DNA of 64,000 nucleotides from Herbidospora mongoliensis. GTDB lineage: Bacteria; Actinomycetota; Actinomycetes; Streptosporangiales; Streptosporangiaceae. A model generated the notes under the pieces. That model worked only from the letters and a program-made list of their open reading frames with translations. It made no database searches and was not told the DNA's origin. The number at the start of each line of letters is the position of its first letter. Within the stretch, counting starts at the first letter, position 1. The stretch is from positions 244,663 to 308,662 of the forward strand of contig NZ_BBXD01000022.1 of assembly GCF_001570545.1 (NCBI RefSeq), read 5' to 3'. Both the position numbers and the translations under genes were made by a program. Positions 60,538 through 64,000 of the stretch are shown here, one piece after another.

Positions 60538-61977
60538 ATGGATTACGCAATCCCCACGGGAATTCTTCTCGTCACCGGTGTCGTGCTCGCCGTCCTCGCC
60601 CAGCGGAGGGGGTGGCGACCCTCGATCTGGGCGATCCTCGGGGTCGGCATCGCGGTCCGGGTGCTGATCATGGCGTTCTCGGCCGCCGACTCGTGGCAGC
60701 CGATCGACTTCGTCAACAGCTTCCGCCCGGCCGGTGAGGCGATCCTCGAAGGGCGCAACCCGGTCAACAGCGGATGGCACTTCCTCCCGGCGATCCCCTA
60801 TGTCTACGGGTCGCTGATGTGGCTGGGCATTCCGTGGGAGGTCGCGGGGCGGCTCGTCACCGTCGTCGCCGACCTGGCGCTCATTCCTCTCGTCGGCAAA
60901 CTGGCCGGTGGGGGGCAGCAACGGCTCCGCGCTTTCCAATACGCGTGCAACCCCCTCGCGATCCTGGTCGCGTCGGTGCACGGGCAGGTCGAGCCCGTCT
61001 CGCTCGTCTTCGCGGTGGCCGCCTATGTGGTGGCGCGGGGGCCGGGCGAGTTCCGGGGGAGTGAGCCACTGCTCGACCGGCCCGACCGGATGGTGCGCAG
61101 TCTGCTCACCCGCGACGCCGCAGGGGTCACGAAACGCGCCGTCTACGCCGGCATGCTGATGGGGCTGGCGCTCTGCGCGAAGAGCTGGCCGGTGATCCTG
61201 GTGCCGGGCATGTTGATGTTCCTGCCCGGGGTGCGCGCGCGGATCGTGGCGGGGCTGTCGGTGGCCATCCCGCCGATTCTGGTCCTGCTGACCATGCCGC
61301 TGGGCGGCTGGGTGCGCTGGGACCAGCTCGTCGACGTCCTGAAAGAGATCAGCCTGGCGCCCAGTGCCGTGCGGCCGATCACCGGCGACTGGGGCTGGAC
61401 CGCCGTGATCAACGGCGGCAACTGGGACCTGACGCCGTGGAAGCTCGTCGTCGGCCAATATCTGATCTACGCCGTGGCCGCGTTCTGCCTGTGGTGGTGG
61501 CGCAAGGCCGACCCGATCGACGTGTCGATCGCCATCCTGCTGGGCTTCATGGTCGTCACGCCCCGCCTGGGCGCGCAGTATCTGCTCTGGTTCATGCCGT
61601 TCCTGATCGCCCGCCCCACGAGGTGGGCGTGGCCGGTCGTCATCGGCAGCTCGCTGTGGGCCGCGACCGGCTATCTGGTGCTCACCCAGTTCCGCGGCGC
61701 CGACTGGGGCGCGCTGCACGCGCCGTGGGCGATCAGCTCGGTCATCCTGTTCCCGCTGCTCATCGCCGCGATGCCGTGGGCCCGCCGGTCATTCGACACG
61801 GGGTCACTCGACAACGAGGCGAACCAGGTGCCCGTGACTCTTGAACACGGGCGGGTCGCCGTCGAGCATCCCGGTGACACAGTCGAAGACGCGGGGCTCG
61901 CTCTGCCGCACGAAGAAGACCTGCTCGGCGATCGCCGCGAGAAGACCGACAGCGGCACGGTGCAGCGCGACACCTGA
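60538..61977 (+). CDS. Multi-spanning membrane glycosyltransferase (GT87/GT-C-like)
   Basis: 479 aa with about ten membrane helices. The N-terminal loop PIDFVNSFRPAGEAILEGRNPVNSGWHF carries an acidic Asp in the place typical of polyprenyl-phosphate-dependent GT-C enzymes such as mycobacterial mannosyltransferases. YACNPLAILVASVHGQVEP and TPRLGAQYLLWFMPF also fit. The last ~58 residues are hydrophilic and read antisense through the convergent gene, so they are unlikely to be family sequence. Substrate unknown. Confidence 0.78.
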   Translation: MDYAIPTGILLVTGVVLAVLAQRRGWRPSIWAILGVGIAVRVLIMAFSAADSWQPIDFVNSFRPAGEAILEGRNPVNSGWHFLPAIPYVYGSLMWLGIPWEVAGRLVTVVADLALIPLVGKLAGGGQQRLRAFQYACNPLAILVASVHGQVEPVSLVFAVAAYVVARGPGEFRGSEPLLDRPDRMVRSLLTRDAAGVTKRAVYAGMLMGLALCAKSWPVILVPGMLMFLPGVRARIVAGLSVAIPPILVLLTMPLGGWVRWDQLVDVLKEISLAPSAVRPITGDWGWTAVINGGNWDLTPWKLVVGQYLIYAVAAFCLWWWRKADPIDVSIAILLGFMVVTPRLGAQYLLWFMPFLIARPTRWAWPVVIGSSLWAATGYLVLTQFRGADWGALHAPWAISSVILFPLLIAAMPWARRSFDTGSLDNEANQVPVTLEHGRVAVEHPGDTVEDAGLALPHEEDLLGDRREKTDSGTVQRDT

Positions 61978-62214
61978 CAGGTCGTCGTCGATGGCCAGCG
62001 TCACCTCGTAGACCCCGTCGTCGATGAGCCGGTCGCGCACGATCCGCCAGGTCTGGCCACACGCCTTCTTCAGGTGCGGCAGCAGGTGGACCTCCGGCTC
62101 CTCGGTCACCCAACCGTCCCGGCGCATGGCCGCCAGCAGGCTCTCCACCTGGGGATCCATCGCCGTGCCGTCGGTGATCCCGGTCTGCCGCTCGTCGATG
62201 TCCCATCTACGCAT
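61804..62214 (-). CDS. Conserved-looking hypothetical protein
   Basis: 136 aa, soluble. Ordered composition: MDPQVESLLAAMRRDGWVTE, a helical LLPHLKKACGQTWRIVRDRL and a beta-rich VYEVTLAIDDDLSGVALHRA. No family recognised. It overlaps the glycosyltransferase frame by 174 bases tail-to-tail. A start 54 bases further in (MDPQVES) is possible. Ten bases separate it from the stop of the AI-2E gene on the same strand. Confidence 0.6.
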   Translation of the reverse strand: MRRWDIDERQTGITDGTAMDPQVESLLAAMRRDGWVTEEPEVHLLPHLKKACGQTWRIVRDRLIDDGVYEVTLAIDDDLSGVALHRAAVGLLAAIAEQVFFVRQSEPRVFDCVTGMLDGDPPVFKSHGHLVRLVVE

Positions 62215-62223
62215 CCGGTGACC

Positions 62224-63273
62224 CTATGCCGCCTTACGCCCCTGCGGAGGAGGTTCCCCCGAAACCAACGCACGGGCGAAACGGGCCGACGGATCACTGT
62301 CGATGAGCAGCGCCCGCACGAGCAACGACAGCGGAATCGCCAGCAGCGCCCCCAGCGGCCCGATCACGAAGGCCCACACGATCAGCGAGATCAACGTCAT
62401 CGTGGTCGACAGCCCGACCGCGTCGCCGAGGAACTTCGGCTGCACGAACGACTGCACCACCATGTTGATCACGATGTACGCGAGGATCACCAGGACCATC
62501 GTCGAGAACCCCCCGTCCAGCAGCCCGAGCAGCGCCGGCGGCACCAGCCCGAGCACGAATCCGATGTTGGGCACGTAGTTGGTGATCAGCGAGAGGATGC
62601 CCCACAAGATCGGCAGGGGCACGCTCAGCACGACGAGCGCGATGACGTCGAGCACGGCGACGATGGCCCCGAACACCGTGGACACCAGCAGATATTGCCG
62701 GGTCCGTACCGCGAACTCGCCCAGGGCCGCGACGAGATGCGGCCGCTGCGCCCGCGCCGACCGCACGATCTTGGTGAAGTTGCCCGCGTCCAGGCTCATC
62801 AGCCACAGGAACACCAGCACCAGGAAGAACGCCGTCAGCAGTCCGGTCAGCCCCGACAGCACTCCTTGGGCCAGCGGCAGCAACGACTGCGGATCGAACG
62901 ACTTCACGGCCTTGTCGATCTGGGCCGCACCGAACCCCAGCTCCGCCGCGAACGACCGCACCTGCGCCGCCAGCTTCTGGAAGGTGTCCGAGTACTGCGC
63001 GGCCAGTTGCCCGAGCTGGGCCGCCGCCACCACGACGGCCGCCACCATGCCGAGCAGAACCACCAGCACGATCAGCAACGGCACCGCCACCTGAATCCAG
63101 ACCGCGGCGCCCCGGCGTTCCAGCGCCGCCCGCACCGGCGCGACGGCCACGATGAGCACGAGCGCCAGCACCAATGGGCCGACGGTGTCACCGACGGCGC
63201 GTATCCCGGCCAGTGTGATGACCGCCGCCGCCGTGGTCAGCAGGACGACCAGCGCGCGCGGCAGCTCGATCAT
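62224..63273 (-). CDS. AI-2E family (PerM/UPF0118) transporter
   Basis: 349-aa membrane protein of the family named for autoinducer-2 exporter TqsA. Eight spans; characteristic AFFLVLVFLWLMSLDAG and the C-terminal half LSVPLPILWGILSLITNYVPNIGFVLGLVPPAL (read here as ILWGILSLITNYVPNIG) and VVQSFVQPKFLGDAVGLS. Function in actinomycetes is not established; ion or metabolite efflux is as likely as AI-2. Confidence 0.9.
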   Translation of the reverse strand: MIELPRALVVLLTTAAAVITLAGIRAVGDTVGPLVLALVLIVAVAPVRAALERRGAAVWIQVAVPLLIVLVVLLGMVAAVVVAAAQLGQLAAQYSDTFQKLAAQVRSFAAELGFGAAQIDKAVKSFDPQSLLPLAQGVLSGLTGLLTAFFLVLVFLWLMSLDAGNFTKIVRSARAQRPHLVAALGEFAVRTRQYLLVSTVFGAIVAVLDVIALVVLSVPLPILWGILSLITNYVPNIGFVLGLVPPALLGLLDGGFSTMVLVILAYIVINMVVQSFVQPKFLGDAVGLSTTMTLISLIVWAFVIGPLGALLAIPLSLLVRALLIDSDPSARFARALVSGEPPPQGRKAA

Positions 63274-63643
63274 GGGCCGTATCTACCCGTCTGACCGGCG
63301 GAGATCCACTGTTGGAGATCAACTGACCGAGCCGTGACCCGGCGACCGTTCGGAAGCACTCCGGGGAGCTGTTAATCTTTAATCCGTCGGCCTGGTTCGG
63401 CAAACCTCTTCTTCTCCACCAGAAACACACCGGTACGAAGCACTGGTGAGCGGATGGTAGATTAGAGAAGTCAGCCCGGAACGGCAGACAGAAAAACAAA
63501 AGCTTAAAAGAACTAAATGCAGGTCCGTTTCTTGAGAACTCAACAGTGTGCTAAAAGCCAGTGCATGATGCACAAACCCCGTCATTTATGACGGATTCCT
63601 TTGGTTGACATTATGTCAGCCGGGAAAATTCTCTGAAGACATC
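63274..63643 (+). ncRNA. rRNA operon promoter region and leader
   Basis: 370 bases without a gene before 16S rRNA. CTTGAGAACTCAACAGTGTG (63531-63550) is the conserved actinobacterial rrn leader/antitermination-type word. Three small stems follow: GTGCATGATGCAC (63561-63573), CCGTCATTTATGACGG (63579-63594) and TGACATTATGTCA (63606-63618), probably RNase processing sites. The promoters themselves lie upstream in AT-richer sequence near 63370-63520 and cannot be placed exactly. Confidence 0.7.

Positions 63644-64000
<357 letters not shown>

Overview
The window comes from a high-GC filamentous actinomycete, most likely of the family Streptosporangiaceae. This rests on the GC-rich codon use, the actinobacterial order of translation genes, Ala/Glu-rich tails on the S16 and S2 proteins, secreted multidomain chitinases, and the 5' part of a 16S rRNA gene at the right end. 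The genus cannot be fixed from what is visible.

Layout. 1-12 kb is a housekeeping block read rightward: ffh, rpsP, khpA, rimM, trmD, rplS, two signal peptidases, rnhB, a DUF2469 gene, yraN, comM, dprA and a xerC-type recombinase that carries a long low-complexity insertion. 12-16 kb holds a leftward M23-like peptidase, a CoA-transferase with permuted domain order, and a divergent MFS exporter/ArsR regulator pair. 16.5-20.7 kb is the second translation block (rpsB, tsf, pyrH, frr, cdsA). An IS630-family element sits exactly in the shared stop codons of cdsA and a convergent SUFU-domain gene, followed by rlmN. 24-29 kb has a small ABC exporter, a secreted M1 peptidase, an Nramp-related transporter and a small secreted protein. 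29-38 kb is a polyamine uptake and catabolism cluster: an Lrp-type regulator, aldehyde dehydrogenase, PotA/D/B/C and an FAD amine oxidase, followed by a hydrolase and a metal-ligand-free phosphotriesterase homologue.

38.6-42.3 kb is the most unusual part. A two-gene island of visibly lower GC (39083-41570) encodes a small helical protein and a P-loop (STAND/NLR-like) protein. The small protein ends in, and the large one begins with, the same RHIM-like motif (PVIQIGRDN and PVVQVAGNN). This is the arrangement expected of an amyloid-signalling effector and its sensor, plausibly a cell-death or anti-phage module. The island lies between a membrane-protein gene and a broken copy of the end of the same gene family.

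42-54 kb carries membrane and regulatory genes (DUF998, a GT4 glycosyltransferase with an EamA transporter, SDR with MFS and a ROK regulator, TspO, a VC0807-like protein, LysE, a YeiH-type transporter with a tiny membrane partner, and an ABC-2 exporter with a divergent MarR-like regulator). 55-60 kb is a tightly packed operon of three secreted GH18 chitinases behind a palindromic operator candidate, ending in strong hairpins and a 261-bp inverted-repeat element. 60.5-63.3 kb has a polyprenol-sugar-type membrane glycosyltransferase overlapping an antisense gene, and an AI-2E family transporter. The rrn leader and partial 16S rRNA close the window.

All calls come from reading the sequence; no database or structure search was run.
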